Below are positions 1-8,729 of a DNA stretch of 64,000 nucleotides, piece after piece. Under the pieces are notes generated by a model. It had not been told where the DNA came from and ran no database searches. It was given only the letters and a program-made list of their open reading frames with translations. Both the position numbers and the translations under genes were made by a program. Positions within the stretch are counted from its first letter, which is position 1, and each line of letters starts with the position of its first letter. The DNA comes from an uncultured Aquimarina sp. (lineage in GTDB: Bacteria; Bacteroidota; Bacteroidia; Flavobacteriales; Flavobacteriaceae): contig CANNBP010000007.1 in assembly GCA_947502885.1 (NCBI GenBank), positions 124,001 to 188,000 of the forward strand, in the 5' to 3' direction.

Positions 1-244
1 ATATAACACTATTGTAGATAAAAAAACAGGCCTTTTCCAAGAGAAAGAGAAGATCATAACGTTATTTGATAGTACTATTCCGAACTGGCGAACAACAAAG
101 ATAATTTCTTCATGTGGAGCTGGTTATTCAGGAACAGTAGTGATGTTAGCATTATCAAGCATAGGTATTCAATCCAGTTTATTTGATGAGTCATTTTCTG
201 TATGGAAACAAGATCCATCACGTCCTGTAGAACAATCCTATTAA
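1..244 (+). CDS. Sulfurtransferase (rhodanese), C-terminal part only
   Basis: The gene enters from the left edge and is open in frame 2 up to a TAA at 242-244, giving about 80 residues. The segment SCGAGYSGT has the form of a rhodanese active-site loop, with the cysteine that would carry the persulfide. It is followed by LFDESFSVWKQDPSRPVE, which matches the usual end of two-domain thiosulfate or 3-mercaptopyruvate sulfurtransferases (G-S/D-W-S-x-W...PSRPVE). I infer a SseA-like enzyme moving sulfane sulfur from thiosulfate or mercaptopyruvate to an acceptor. The start and the N-terminal, usually inactive, rhodanese domain lie outside the window. Confidence 0.85.
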   Translation, partial: YNTIVDKKTGLFQEKEKIITLFDSTIPNWRTTKIISSCGAGYSGTVVMLALSSIGIQSSLFDESFSVWKQDPSRPVEQSY

Positions 245-738
245 ATCATATCTAAAGTTAAAAATAACGAATTGAAATATTGATAATTATGTCCTGTGTA
301 AGAAATGTTTTTTGTAAATATCTGAAAATTATCTGGTTGAATGATATTGGTCCAGTATCTGGAGGGTGTAAAAAACAATGACTTTGAAACCTAAAAAAAA
401 GCATTTTACACTACCACAATCATAAAGTGCATAAGAGATGAATTCACTGAGATAAATGTACTCAATTTCTTTAAAGAAAGGATAAATTTATATGATTCTT
501 CTAAAAATAGATGGAGAATGAAAAATTCTGAGTAAGGTATGCTCAAAAAGAACAAAGGGCAATTAAATCTATATAGCTAAGTAAAAGAGTGATCTGTGAG
601 TTAAATAAAAGAAAAAATCGATAGGTCTTTATTTTTTTAAATCAAAACTTGTGTTTAAAAAGAAATGATTAAACAATTTCATTATATTTAATTATTAATA
701 ATGTCTGATAAAGTTGACTGACACTCTTACATTTCTAT
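245..738. other. Gene-poor stretch with a possible coding remnant
   Basis: There are 494 bases between the rhodanese and the AraC gene, and no intact gene is visible. One plus-strand frame stays open from 395 to 535 without a start codon and encodes a hydrophilic peptide ending SSKNRWRMKNSE. It reads like protein but I do not recognise it. It may be the tail of a decayed gene or chance. I see no clear hairpin with a T-tract. Confidence 0.4.
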
Positions 739-1536
739 ATGGACCCCAGTTATTTTAGAATAGAAACGGATTTTGATTATACAGATTCAAGAGATAAGGT
801 GTTTAGAATACTATACATTGAATCGGGAAGAGCCACTTTTAAAATTGATTTCTCAACCTACGAGTTAGTTGGTCCAACCCTGTTATTTGTCTCCGAAAAT
901 CAATTATTAAGTGTAGAAGATAAAAACGATAAATTGTTAGGTAAAACAGTATGCTTTTCTAATGATTTCTTTTGCATTAAACTAAACAGAAGTGAAACTT
1001 TTTGTGATGCTGTAATTTTTAACACAACTAAGCCTCCATATATTCCTTTGGAAGCTTCTGAATTGAGAAGGGTTGATTACCTGATTACAGCAATGAATAA
1101 TGAACTTGAGGAGGCTAATGAGTTTCAGGAAGAAATTATCATTTCACAATTAAAAACATTATTACTGTCCTCTTCTAAGGTAAAGCTAAAACAATATGGA
1201 GAAGTAGATCTATCGGTGTTGTCGCCAATAGTAACAGATTTTCAAAATCTTTTAGACAAAGAATATGAGCGTCAGCATAATGTTCAATTTTATGCTGATG
1301 AACTGAATATTTCACCCAAAGGCTTAAACAAAGCAGTAAAGAAAGAATTAGGAAGAACTGTAAGTGATCTTATTAAAGAAAAACTAATTGTCGAAGCCAA
1401 AAGAGAACTTTATATAAAAGAATTATCCATTAAAGAAATAGGTTTCAAGTTGGGATTTGAAGATCCTGCTTATTTTAGTCGATTCTTTAGAAAAGAAACT
1501 TCACATAGTCCAAAAGAATATGCAGAGTTGCTTTAA
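739..1536 (+). CDS. AraC family transcriptional regulator
   Basis: This 265-residue protein has an N-terminal sensing half (about 1-160) of cupin-like AraC type and a C-terminal double helix-turn-helix (about 170-265). The second HTH shows the AraC signature GFEDPAYFSRFFRKETSHSP followed by KEYAELL. Family members bind DNA as activators or repressors in response to a small ligand, which cannot be read from the sequence. It lies 64 bp upstream of the start codon region of a YpdA-like reductase and an SDR on the same strand, so these two genes are plausible targets. The ATG at 739 gives a normal family length. Confidence 0.9.
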   Translation: MDPSYFRIETDFDYTDSRDKVFRILYIESGRATFKIDFSTYELVGPTLLFVSENQLLSVEDKNDKLLGKTVCFSNDFFCIKLNRSETFCDAVIFNTTKPPYIPLEASELRRVDYLITAMNNELEEANEFQEEIIISQLKTLLLSSSKVKLKQYGEVDLSVLSPIVTDFQNLLDKEYERQHNVQFYADELNISPKGLNKAVKKELGRTVSDLIKEKLIVEAKRELYIKELSIKEIGFKLGFEDPAYFSRFFRKETSHSPKEYAELL

Positions 1537-1618
1537 ATACTCAAAAGCACCATACAAGTAGTTATATGTCCTACCTCTAAACTTATGGGACAGAGTATGT
1601 TTGTATAAAAGATTACAA

Positions 1619-2635
1619 ATGACTCATTACAATGTACTTATTATTGGTGCAGGACCTATAGGTCTTAGCTGTGGAATAATTGCTAAAGAAGCGGGTATCT
1701 CATATAAAATTATTGATAAGGGAGCTTTGGTGAATTCAATTCATGATTTCCCTACCAATATGAAGTTCTTTTCTAGCGCCGAAAAATTGGAAATAGGAAA
1801 CCTACCTTTTACATCACTCTCGGTGCGACCAACTAAACAAGAAGGACTAGAATATTACCGAAGAGTAGCACAACATTACAAATTAAATTTAGGGCTCTAT
1901 GAAGCTTTTGAGTCAGTTAAGAGATTGCGTAATGATTTGGGTGAAAGTCTTTTTACGGTGGTTACATCCAAAGAGATGTATACCTGCAATCATATAATAA
2001 ATGCGACGGGGTTTTATGACTCTCCTGTAAAAATGAACATCCCAGGCGAGGAGTTAAAAAAAACAAGTCATTACTTTACTTCTGCTCATCATCTTTTTAA
2101 TCAGAAAGTAGCCGTTGTAGGCGCTTCCAATTCTGCCATAGATGTAGCACTCGAAGCATATCGAAAAGGAGCAAATGTAACATTATTGGTTAGAGGAAAA
2201 GAAATTAGCGAGCATGTAAAATATTGGGTCAAGCCTGATATAGAAAGTAGAATCGCCGAAGGACACATAAAAGTATACTATGAAGCTGATATCTTAGAAA
2301 TAACAGATAATCATATTTCATTTCGCTCAAGAGATAGACTCATAAAACTTGAAAATGATTTTGTATATGCTATGACAGGATATCAACCTAATATTGAATT
2401 ATCTGAAAAACTTGGGATAGAAATGGATGATGATACAGGGTATCCAAAATATCAAAAAACTACCATGGAAACCACCTCGCCTAATGTGTATTTGGCAGGA
2501 GTAGTTATAGGAGGGTTAAATACAAGGCAATGGTTTATAGAAAACTCTAAGGACCATGGGAATAAAATTATTAATCATATTAAAAACAAAAATGAATCTA
2601 AAAAACAAAGTAGTTATAGTTACAGGGTCGAGTAA
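1619..2635 (+). CDS. YpdA-like FAD/NAD(P)H disulfide reductase
   Basis: The product is a 338-residue flavoprotein of the thioredoxin-reductase superfamily. It has an FAD-binding GAGPIG motif at residues 10-15, the segment HDFPTNMKFFSSAEKLEIG typical of YpdA, a second Rossmann motif GASNSA near 168, and a C-terminal NVYLAGVVIGG motif for FAD. YpdA proteins are linked to reduction of bacillithiol disulfide. I see no CxxC redox pair, as expected for that family. An in-frame TTG at 1601 would add six residues (MYKRLQ), but the ATG at 1619 puts the dinucleotide fold at the usual distance from the N-terminus. The 3' end overlaps the next gene by 44 bp in another frame, suggesting coupled translation. 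Confidence 0.88.
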   Translation: MTHYNVLIIGAGPIGLSCGIIAKEAGISYKIIDKGALVNSIHDFPTNMKFFSSAEKLEIGNLPFTSLSVRPTKQEGLEYYRRVAQHYKLNLGLYEAFESVKRLRNDLGESLFTVVTSKEMYTCNHIINATGFYDSPVKMNIPGEELKKTSHYFTSAHHLFNQKVAVVGASNSAIDVALEAYRKGANVTLLVRGKEISEHVKYWVKPDIESRIAEGHIKVYYEADILEITDNHISFRSRDRLIKLENDFVYAMTGYQPNIELSEKLGIEMDDDTGYPKYQKTTMETTSPNVYLAGVVIGGLNTRQWFIENSKDHGNKIINHIKNKNESKKQSSYSYRVE

Positions 2636-3278
2636 AGGGTTAGGATTGGTGGTTACAAAGCAATTATTGTCAGAAGGAGCGTTTGTTATTGGTTTTAGTA
2701 GAAATCAAACCTCAATCGCTGACCCTAATTTTACAGGGTATCGTCTAGATGTGGGAGATGAAGATGCTGTTGTTAAAACCTTTAGTCAGGTAATTGAAAA
2801 ATATAAAACGATAGATATTATTATAAATAATGCAGGTTTTGGGAGTTATGACGGATTAGAAGAAACAGATTCAAAATTGATGAGGAAGATGTTCGAAACT
2901 AATGTTTTTGGAGTTTTTTATCTAACCAAAATTGCTGTGCCTTATATGAAAAAGGCACAACAGGGGCATATCATTAATATTTCATCTATTGCAGGAATTA
3001 TCGGTATAGAAAATATGTCGGTCTACAATGGGACAAAATTTGCGATCAAAGGGATGTCTGAGTCATTATATAAAGAATTGCGACCACACGGAATAAAAGT
3101 AACGTGTATTCTCCCTGGATCAATAAAAACTGATTTCTTTAATGATTTTGAAGGGTATACTGCTAGTAATACGATGATGAATCCTAAGGATGTAGCAGAC
3201 AGTATTGTGTATTGCCTTAAGTCCTCGGCTACATTTCATCCTATAAATTTAGAGATAAGACCATTTAACAGTTTATAA
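2592..3278 (+). CDS. Short-chain dehydrogenase/reductase
   Basis: This is a classical SDR of 228 residues. It shows the TGSSKGLG cofactor motif at residues 11-18, the NNAG stabilising motif (IINNAGFG), the catalytic Ser in ISSIAG and the catalytic YNGTK (YxxxK). It should be an NAD(P)-dependent oxidoreductase on an unknown carbonyl or alcohol. The open frame begins earlier, at 2556, but the ATG at 2592 gives MNLKNKVVIVTG, the standard SDR start. The gene overlaps the 3' end of the YpdA-like gene, so the two are probably one transcript. Confidence 0.9.
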   Translation: MNLKNKVVIVTGSSKGLGLVVTKQLLSEGAFVIGFSRNQTSIADPNFTGYRLDVGDEDAVVKTFSQVIEKYKTIDIIINNAGFGSYDGLEETDSKLMRKMFETNVFGVFYLTKIAVPYMKKAQQGHIINISSIAGIIGIENMSVYNGTKFAIKGMSESLYKELRPHGIKVTCILPGSIKTDFFNDFEGYTASNTMMNPKDVADSIVYCLKSSATFHPINLEIRPFNSL

Positions 3279-3407
3279 AAAAGATAAACGAAAAATAATA
3301 CCAGTGAAGTTCCTTTTTATCCATTTTAAGAGGTATACCATCCATATATCTTTGTGAAGTAAATGGAGGATAGTAATCCATAAATAGTAATTTAAAAATT
3401 AAAAATA

Positions 3408-3857
3408 ATGAAAAAGGTAATTCTTGCACTTGTGGTGCTAATTTCGGCAATGAGCTTTGCTCAAAGTGTTAACACGAAGCATGTAGCCCTAGAAGGGTAT
3501 GATCTTGTGGGGTATTTTGCTAAAAATCAGGCAATACAAGGGACAGATAAATTATCTGTTGAGGTAGATGGTATTCACTATTATTTTAGTAGTGTAGAAA
3601 ACAAAAAACTCTTTAAGGCTAATCCTAGTAAATATATGCCAGAATGTGGGGGTTTTTGTGCGACGGCTGTAGCAACTTCAAATGCTAAGTTTCCTGTAGA
3701 TCCCGAAACATTTAAAGTAACAGATGGTAAGCTATACCTTTTTTATAATGGACCATATAAGGGAGCTAATTTCAATGGAAAAGAACCTTGGTTAAAAGAT
3801 GAAAAAACGCTAATTAAGAAGGCAGAAGCTAATTGGAAAGCACTCAAAAACAGTTAA
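3408..3857 (+). CDS. Secreted YHS-domain protein (copy 1)
   Basis: This 149-residue protein has a signal peptide (MKKVILALVVLISAMSFAQ, cleavage near 19). A YHS domain follows: HYYFSSVENKKLFKANPSKY, then CGGFCA, then a C-terminal FYNGPYKG segment. YHS domains occur in periplasmic or membrane proteins and are thought to bind metal; the two cysteines in CGGFC are candidate ligands. The next gene is a clear paralog. I infer a periplasmic or outer-membrane-facing metal-related role without a known substrate. Confidence 0.82.
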   Translation: MKKVILALVVLISAMSFAQSVNTKHVALEGYDLVGYFAKNQAIQGTDKLSVEVDGIHYYFSSVENKKLFKANPSKYMPECGGFCATAVATSNAKFPVDPETFKVTDGKLYLFYNGPYKGANFNGKEPWLKDEKTLIKKAEANWKALKNS

Positions 3858-3880
3858 TAAATAACAAAGTTATAAGTAAA

Positions 3881-3912
3881 GCCACCGGTGGTTAATTTAC
3901 CCATCGGAGGCT
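3881..3912 (+). other. GC-rich imperfect hairpin between the YHS paralogs
   Basis: The arms GCCACCGGTGG (3881-3891) and CCATCGGAGGC (3901-3911) can pair with two mismatches around a 9-base AT-rich loop. It stands out in an AT-rich intergenic gap of 73 bp. No T-tract follows on the plus strand, so it is not a typical terminator. An mRNA stability element or attenuator is possible. Confidence 0.4.
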
Positions 3913-3930
3913 TCAAAAAACTCAATTCTT

Positions 3931-4368
3931 ATGAAATTTTATGTTTTTGTTTTAGGGGTTTTGTGGGGTTTTTTAGCTACACATGCACAGTCTGTTAATA
4001 TTAAAACAGTAGCAATAGAAGGGTATGACGTTGTTGCATATCATAAGGGTAGAGCGTTAGAAGGTACTGCAGCATTACAAGTCAAAATGGATGATGTCTA
4101 TTATTATTTTAGTAACGAAGAAAATAGAATTCTTTTTAAACAAGATTCAAAAAAATATTTGCCTAAGTATGGTGGTTTCTGTGCTATTGGGATAGCTAAA
4201 TACAATAACAAATATGATATAGATCCCGAGGACTTTTTAATTGATGGTGGAGAATTATATCTATTCTGTCCAAATGTACTCGATGAGTGGATTTCCGACA
4301 AAGAAAATTTAAAGGAGAAGGCAAACATGAAGTGGATAAAAATAAGGGAAAAGCCTAAAAAGAAATAA
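3931..4368 (+). CDS. Secreted YHS-domain protein (copy 2)
   Basis: This 145-residue paralog of the preceding gene has a signal peptide (ending near THAQ). It shares the opening SVNIKTVAIEGYDVVAYHKG and the YHS core YYYFSNEENRILFKQDSKKY. The glycine-rich turn reads YGGFCA: the first cysteine of CGGFC is replaced by Tyr and only the second is kept. If the cysteines bind metal, the two copies may differ in affinity. It is separated by 2 bp from the next gene, indicating an operon. Confidence 0.8.
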   Translation: MKFYVFVLGVLWGFLATHAQSVNIKTVAIEGYDVVAYHKGRALEGTAALQVKMDDVYYYFSNEENRILFKQDSKKYLPKYGGFCAIGIAKYNNKYDIDPEDFLIDGGELYLFCPNVLDEWISDKENLKEKANMKWIKIREKPKKK

Positions 4369-4370
4369 AA

Positions 4371-4772
4371 ATGAAAAAGCGTATTTTTTTGATATTAAGT
4401 TATGTATCTGTGGTTTTTATACTAAATGCTCAGGGTAATGTTAATTCCTTTGCAGGGAAAACTTTCCGAATTGACAATTATATCGGAGATAAATTTGATA
4501 ATTCTGAAGATCTAGTATTTACAAATGTTCATGTCGAGGGTTCAATCTGCGTGCAGTATGGTTTTAAAAAAGTTGAGTATACTACAAATATTAATATAAA
4601 GGGATTTCAGGAATTTAATTGTACCATGATTAGTAAAGAACACGGTAAGATGGTATGGACTGGAGAAAAAAAAGGGGATGCCATTTCTGGAAAATATATA
4701 TGGACCAAGGATGGGCAAGAACCAATACACTATACGTTTAAAGGAAAAATTAAGTACAATGAAAAAAAGTAA
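4371..4772 (+). CDS. Small secreted protein of unknown function
   Basis: The 133-residue product has an N-terminal signal peptide (hydrophobic residues 5-20, ending NAQ). The mature part is rich in beta-type alternation and Gly/Lys, with single cysteines at about 60 and 84. I do not recognise the family. It begins 2 bp after the second YHS gene and overlaps the next gene by 14 bp, so it is part of the same transcription unit. It is most likely periplasmic or surface-exposed. Confidence 0.7.
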   Translation: MKKRIFLILSYVSVVFILNAQGNVNSFAGKTFRIDNYIGDKFDNSEDLVFTNVHVEGSICVQYGFKKVEYTTNINIKGFQEFNCTMISKEHGKMVWTGEKKGDAISGKYIWTKDGQEPIHYTFKGKIKYNEKK

Positions 4773-5721
4773 GCTATATGTGCCCTTATTTTTTCTACTT
4801 TGTATTATGGTAGTAGTAATTATTGCGAGTTCTTTTTCAATGAATTTTAAGATAGAAAAAGACGTAACAATAAGCTATATCAGTTCTACTAATGATTTGA
4901 AAGAAAAGAGAACTGTAACCAAAGAAGCTAAAGCGTTTTGGTATGATGGTAACGCAGAGTTGTCTAGTTATAAATTAACACAAGCTAGATATGGAGAAAC
5001 GCATGAGGGTACTGCGGTTTTGGTCTATGTAGCGGAGCCTTTTTCTAAAAAAGCGAATACCAAAGCAGATGATTATAAAGACCCTAATAATATTTCAGTT
5101 TTGAAACTGAATAAAACCTTAAAATTTAATACAGGAATTTATCCTTATTCTTTAATGACCAGCACATTTTTTCCTTTGGAAAATGAAAATACGTCTTTAA
5201 AGATTAGCTCTTCATTACAGGAATGGTGTGGAATGACTTATCTAGAAATGAAAAATGAAACTGATTTTATCTTTAATTTCGACTCGTATTTTGAGGGTTT
5301 TACATTTAAAAACAGAGTAGTTAAAAAAGAACTCCTTGAGGATGATTTATGGACATTACTTCGCTTAAACCCTGATTTGCTTCCAATAGGTGAGCAATTG
5401 ATGATACCTGCCATGTCTTTTTTGCGATTAAGAAATCGAGAACCTACAGCACACAAAGTAAATATCACTTTGCAAAAAGACGTTGAGGGGATATCATATT
5501 ATACGTTGAATTACCCAGAGTTAGAACGAGAACTCATCATAAGATATGCAGCTGTTTTTCCTTACGTTATAACCGGTTGGGAAGAAACATGTTATAGTGG
5601 GTATGGAGAAGAAAAGAAGATGCAAACCTCTAAAGCATATCTATTAAAGACTATTAAGACCGATTATTGGAATCAAAATCATAATAAAGATACATATTGG
5701 AGAGAAAAATTGGCTCTGTAA
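4759..5721 (+). CDS. Membrane-anchored protein often labelled septum formation inhibitor Maf
   Basis: The product is 320 residues with one N-terminal membrane helix (about 6-27) and a large extracytoplasmic part. The ending TDYWNQNHNKDTYWREKLAL and the segment TGIYPYSLMTSTFFP resemble a Bacteroidota family that databases often call septum formation inhibitor Maf. I see none of the Maf nucleotide pyrophosphatase motifs, so that name is probably a mis-transfer. The open frame extends upstream to 4678, but the ATG at 4759 places the membrane helix at the N-terminus and overlaps the previous gene by only 14 bp. The function is unknown. Confidence 0.75.
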   Translation: MKKSKLYVPLFFLLCIMVVVIIASSFSMNFKIEKDVTISYISSTNDLKEKRTVTKEAKAFWYDGNAELSSYKLTQARYGETHEGTAVLVYVAEPFSKKANTKADDYKDPNNISVLKLNKTLKFNTGIYPYSLMTSTFFPLENENTSLKISSSLQEWCGMTYLEMKNETDFIFNFDSYFEGFTFKNRVVKKELLEDDLWTLLRLNPDLLPIGEQLMIPAMSFLRLRNREPTAHKVNITLQKDVEGISYYTLNYPELERELIIRYAAVFPYVITGWEETCYSGYGEEKKMQTSKAYLLKTIKTDYWNQNHNKDTYWREKLAL

Positions 5722-5738
5722 TAACAAAATTCTAAAAG

Positions 5739-6281
5739 ATGAAAAAGACACTTATTATTATTGCTCACCCAAATTACAAAGATTCTCTAGCGACTAAAAC
5801 CGTAATAGAGACACTTGATGGAGAAATAGAAAATGGTACCTTTCATAATTTATCAAAATTATATCCAGATTTTAATATTGATATAAAGAAAGAGCAAGAT
5901 GCTCTGTTAAAAGCAGATCATATTATTTTTCAGTTTCCGTTTTATTGGTATAGCATACCTCCAATATTAAAACAATGGTTGGATCTTGTGTTAAGTTATG
6001 GCTTTGCTTATGGTGATGGCGGAGATAAATTAAAAGGAAAAAGTTTTATTGTAAGTACTACTACTGGTACACCGGCAGAAGCTTATAAAAGTGACGGTGT
6101 AAATCACCATACAATGGAGGAGTTTTTATATCCGATTATGCAAACAGCAAAATTATGCCTCATGAACTACAGAAACCCTGTGTATTCACATTCTATGATA
6201 GCCTGGAAGAATGAAGATCGGGTAGTAGTGATTAATAAAGCAATAGATCAAGCTAATCGTTTGTTAACATTGGTGTCATAA
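5739..6281 (+). CDS. Flavodoxin-fold NAD(P)H quinone reductase
   Basis: This 180-residue protein starts KKTLIIIAHPNYKDSLATK and has FQFPFYWYSIPPILKQWLD followed by GFAYGDGGDKLKGK, the hallmarks of the Flavodoxin_2 family (KefF/KefG, MdaB, NQO1-like). Members carry FMN or FAD and reduce quinones or related electrophiles by two electrons with NAD(P)H. It is cytoplasmic, 17 bp after the preceding gene and probably last in the 3408-6281 unit. No K+ antiporter gene is adjacent, so a Kef ancillary role is not supported. Confidence 0.88.
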   Translation: MKKTLIIIAHPNYKDSLATKTVIETLDGEIENGTFHNLSKLYPDFNIDIKKEQDALLKADHIIFQFPFYWYSIPPILKQWLDLVLSYGFAYGDGGDKLKGKSFIVSTTTGTPAEAYKSDGVNHHTMEEFLYPIMQTAKLCLMNYRNPVYSHSMIAWKNEDRVVVINKAIDQANRLLTLVS

Positions 6282-6382
6282 GAGTAGATAATTAGGATAA
6301 AGTTCCATTTTTCAAGTTATTCAATGGTAGAAACCTGTGCAACGAACGGTACTTGTTCCTTTGCTTTTTGATTCTTGGACAA

Positions 6383-6410
6383 AAATGTTTATTTTCTATA
6401 ATAAACATTT
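6383..6410. other. AT-rich inverted repeat downstream of the quinone reductase gene
   Basis: Arms AAATGTTTATT (6383-6393) and AATAAACATTT (6400-6410) are perfect with a 6-base loop. It lies about 100 bp past the stop of the flavodoxin-fold gene. There is no T-run after it. It could be a weak end-of-transcript hairpin or a protein-binding dyad. Confidence 0.35.
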
Positions 6411-6590
6411 GCTTGGTTGATGTTAGGATATTTTCATAAACATTATTATTTGCTCTTATATGAAATTACCGTAATCTGAGTTGAATTATTTTTGATTTAG
6501 GTGAAAGAAAAAATTCTTAGCCAGTAATTTTATATGAGAACTGACCTTGATTCTAATATAATCGACTCCGTTTTTAGAGCTAAACAAAAA

Positions 6591-6618
6591 AGCCGACTCG
6601 TTAAAGTCGGCTTTTTTT
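6591..6618 (-). terminator. Intrinsic terminator of tRNA-Leu
   Basis: Stem AGCCGACT (6591-6598) pairs with AGTCGGCT (6605-6612) around a 6-base loop, with A-runs on the left and T-runs on the right, so it can work in both directions. On the minus strand it follows the 3' end of tRNA-Leu by about 12 bases. It could also stop plus-strand reading from the 3408-6281 unit. Confidence 0.8.
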
Positions 6619-6623
6619 TGCTG

Positions 6624-6705
6624 TGCGGGCGGAGAGACTCGAACTCTCACACCTCGCGGCACTAGATCCTAAGTCTAGCGTGTCTACCAATTCCACCACG
6701 CCCGC
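6624..6705 (-). tRNA. tRNA-Leu (anticodon UAG)
   Basis: Read on the minus strand this is an 82-base class II tRNA. The acceptor stem GCGGGCG/CGCCCGC is perfect, the discriminator is A, the anticodon stem CTAGA/TCTAG encloses the loop CTTAGGA with anticodon TAG, a variable arm of leucine type is present, and the T-loop reads GTTCGAGTC. The 3' CCA is not encoded. It decodes CUA, and other CUN by wobble. Confidence 0.97.
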
Positions 6706-6748
6706 ATTAATCTTTTACAATACTTAGGACTCTTTGTAAAAGTGAGTG

Positions 6749-6778
6749 CAAATATAAACAATATGTGTCAATCTCAAA
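6749..6778 (-). promoter_or_regulatory. Promoter of tRNA-Leu
   Basis: On the minus strand, TTTG (complement of 6775-6778) is separated by 18 bp from TATATTTG (complement of 6749-6756). This matches the Bacteroidota primary sigma consensus TTTG-N19-TAnnTTTG. Transcription would begin near 6742, leaving a leader of about 37 bases before the tRNA. The same -7 octamer in the context GCAAATATA precedes tRNA-Phe. Confidence 0.7.
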
Positions 6779-6912
6779 GAACTTAGATTATTTTTTTTTC
6801 AATTGATTTTGAAGTACAGAATTTTGGGGTTGTAAACAGTTATATTTCAGGTAATTTTTGATTTATAAATTATTTCATTTTACTACTTTTAGGGGCAAAT
6901 AAATTCAATTTC

Positions 6913-8298
6913 ATGCAAAATATTCAATCCTATATACAGGAACATAAAGATCGATTTATAAATGAACTTCTAGAATTACTTAAAATACCATCTATTAGTG
7001 CTGATTCTGCTTATGAAAAGGATGTAATACGAACGGCAGAAGAAATTCATAATAGTTTAAAAGAGGCGGGTTGCGATAAAGTAGAAATATGTGAGACACC
7101 AGGATATCCTATTGTATACGCAGAAAAAATTATTGATCCAAATCTACCTACGGTATTGGTATATGGTCATTATGATGTACAACCGCCAGACCCTATTGAC
7201 TTATGGGATAGTCCTCCATTTGAACCTGTTATTAAAGAAACAAAGATTCATCCTGAAGGAGCTATTTTTGCTAGAGGGTCTTGCGACGACAAGGGACAGA
7301 TGTATATGCATGTCAAGGCATTAGAGATTATGGTAAAAACCAATCAGTTGCCATGTAATGTTAAGTTTATGATCGAAGGAGAAGAAGAAGTAGGTAGTGA
7401 AAGCTTAAGTTGGTTTGTGAAACGAAATCAGGATAAATTGGCAAATGATGTGATATTGATAAGCGATACAGGAATGATAGCTCAAGATGTTCCTTCTATC
7501 ACGACTGGTTTAAGAGGATTAAGTTATGTCGAAGTTGAGGTAACAGGGCCTAATAGAGACTTGCATAGTGGTCTTTATGGTGGGGCAGTCGCGAACCCAA
7601 TTAATATTCTGACCAAAATGATTGCTTCTCTGCATGATAAAAACAATCGTATTACCATTCCGGGCTTTTATGATAAGGTAGAAAATCTATCACAAGAAGA
7701 ACGAGCCGAAATGGCAAAAGCGCCTTTTTCTATTGAAGCATATAAAAAATCATTAGCTATTAATAATATATATGGAGAAGTGGGATATACTACTAATGAA
7801 AGAAACTCTATCAGACCTACATTAGATGTAAACGGGATATGGGGAGGATATACAGGAGAAGGGGCCAAAACAGTAATAGCTAGTAAAGCCTATGCAAAAA
7901 TATCAATGCGTTTAGTTCCTAATCAGGACTGGGAAGAGATTACATCGTTATTTAAGGATCATTTTGAAAGTATCGCTCCAGATGCAGTTACAGTAAAGGT
8001 AACTCCACATCATGGCGGACAGGGATATGTTACCCCAATAGATAATATAGGATATAAAGCAGCAAGTAAAGCTTATAATGATACTTTTGGAAAAACTCCG
8101 ATACCACAAAGAAGCGGAGGGAGTATACCAATAGTCTCTTTATTCGAAAAAGAATTAAAAAGTAAGACAATCTTAATGGGGTTTGGACTAGATAGTGATG
8201 CTATTCACTCACCAAACGAGCACTTTGGTATTTTTAATTATTTAAAAGGTATAGAAACAATACCCTTATTTTATAAATATTTTACAGAATTGAGTTAA
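6913..8298 (+). CDS. M20 family dipeptidase
   Basis: The 461-residue protein is an M20 metallopeptidase of the CNDP/PepV-like dipeptidase type. The zinc-binding segments are VYGHYDVQP (His and Asp ligands), FARGSCDDKGQ (bridging Asp), IEGEEEVGS (catalytic and ligand Glu pair), LISDTGM and a C-terminal SDAIHSPNEHF (His ligand). The dimerisation domain occupies roughly 200-370, starting near GLRGLSYVEVEVTGP. It lacks a signal peptide, so it probably cleaves dipeptides in the cytoplasm. It is monocistronic, with tRNA-Leu divergent upstream and a hairpin plus long T-tract downstream. Confidence 0.93.
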   Translation: MQNIQSYIQEHKDRFINELLELLKIPSISADSAYEKDVIRTAEEIHNSLKEAGCDKVEICETPGYPIVYAEKIIDPNLPTVLVYGHYDVQPPDPIDLWDSPPFEPVIKETKIHPEGAIFARGSCDDKGQMYMHVKALEIMVKTNQLPCNVKFMIEGEEEVGSESLSWFVKRNQDKLANDVILISDTGMIAQDVPSITTGLRGLSYVEVEVTGPNRDLHSGLYGGAVANPINILTKMIASLHDKNNRITIPGFYDKVENLSQEERAEMAKAPFSIEAYKKSLAINNIYGEVGYTTNERNSIRPTLDVNGIWGGYTGEGAKTVIASKAYAKISMRLVPNQDWEEITSLFKDHFESIAPDAVTVKVTPHHGGQGYVTPIDNIGYKAASKAYNDTFGKTPIPQRSGGSIPIVSLFEKELKSKTILMGFGLDSDAIHSPNEHFGIFNYLKGIETIPLFYKYFTELS

Positions 8299-8367
8299 AA
8301 ACTCTTTGTTAATTTCTTAGCTAAAGAAAAACACTCCTTAAATATAAAGGAACTTTAATATAATGCT

Positions 8368-8410
8368 ATGCAGTGTGATGTTAATTCATGCTGCATTTTT
8401 TTTTTTTTTT
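8368..8410 (+). terminator. Terminator after the M20 dipeptidase
   Basis: ATGCAG (8368-8373) and CTGCAT (8391-8396) can form a stem around a 17-base loop that itself has partial pairing. The stem ends in 15 consecutive T residues (8396-8410). It sits 70 bp after the stop codon. The rest of the 8299-8729 gap holds no gene. Confidence 0.6.
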
Positions 8411-8653
8411 CATCTTCGCTGCGGTGTATTTTAATATTTAACACAAACTTAATGTTATCGTGTTTTTTTTGTAGATAATCGAATATTTAAATAATATAAT
8501 TGTAAGTAAAAACCTCAATCGTTTTGATGATATATTATCTATAGTTAAAATTGATCTCATTTTTCGTTTTTATAGTGTGCTTTTGATCAGTAGTTTATGT
8601 TTTTTTAAGATAAATATTAAAAAAAACGCAACATTGACAATATAGTATACCAT

Positions 8654-8685
8654 TTTGGTAGAATAATACTACAAAAATCACTTTG
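8654..8685 (+). promoter_or_regulatory. Candidate promoter of the M43 protease gene
   Basis: TTTG (8654-8657), a 20-bp spacer and TCACTTTG (8678-8685) resemble the Bacteroidota consensus with one mismatch in the TA of the -7 box. Transcription would begin near 8692, 38 bases before the ATG. Confidence 0.45.
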
Positions 8686-8729
8686 TTAGTTATAATTTTA
8701 TCATGATTTAACACAAAATTTACTGAATT

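Noticed and set aside
2556..2591. Earlier start for the SDR
   Set aside because: The extra residues are the out-of-frame tail of the YpdA-like gene; MNLKNKVVIVTG from 2592 is the normal SDR start.
4678..4758. Longer N-terminus for the 320-residue membrane protein
   Set aside because: It would overlap the previous gene by almost 100 bp and push the signal-anchor away from the N-terminus.
4759..5721. Maf nucleotide pyrophosphatase
   Set aside because: No Maf motif is present; the common label for this family is likely a mis-transfer.
8396..8410. Run of 15 T as a phase-variable tract
   Set aside because: It follows a hairpin after a stop codon and is more simply the tail of a terminator.
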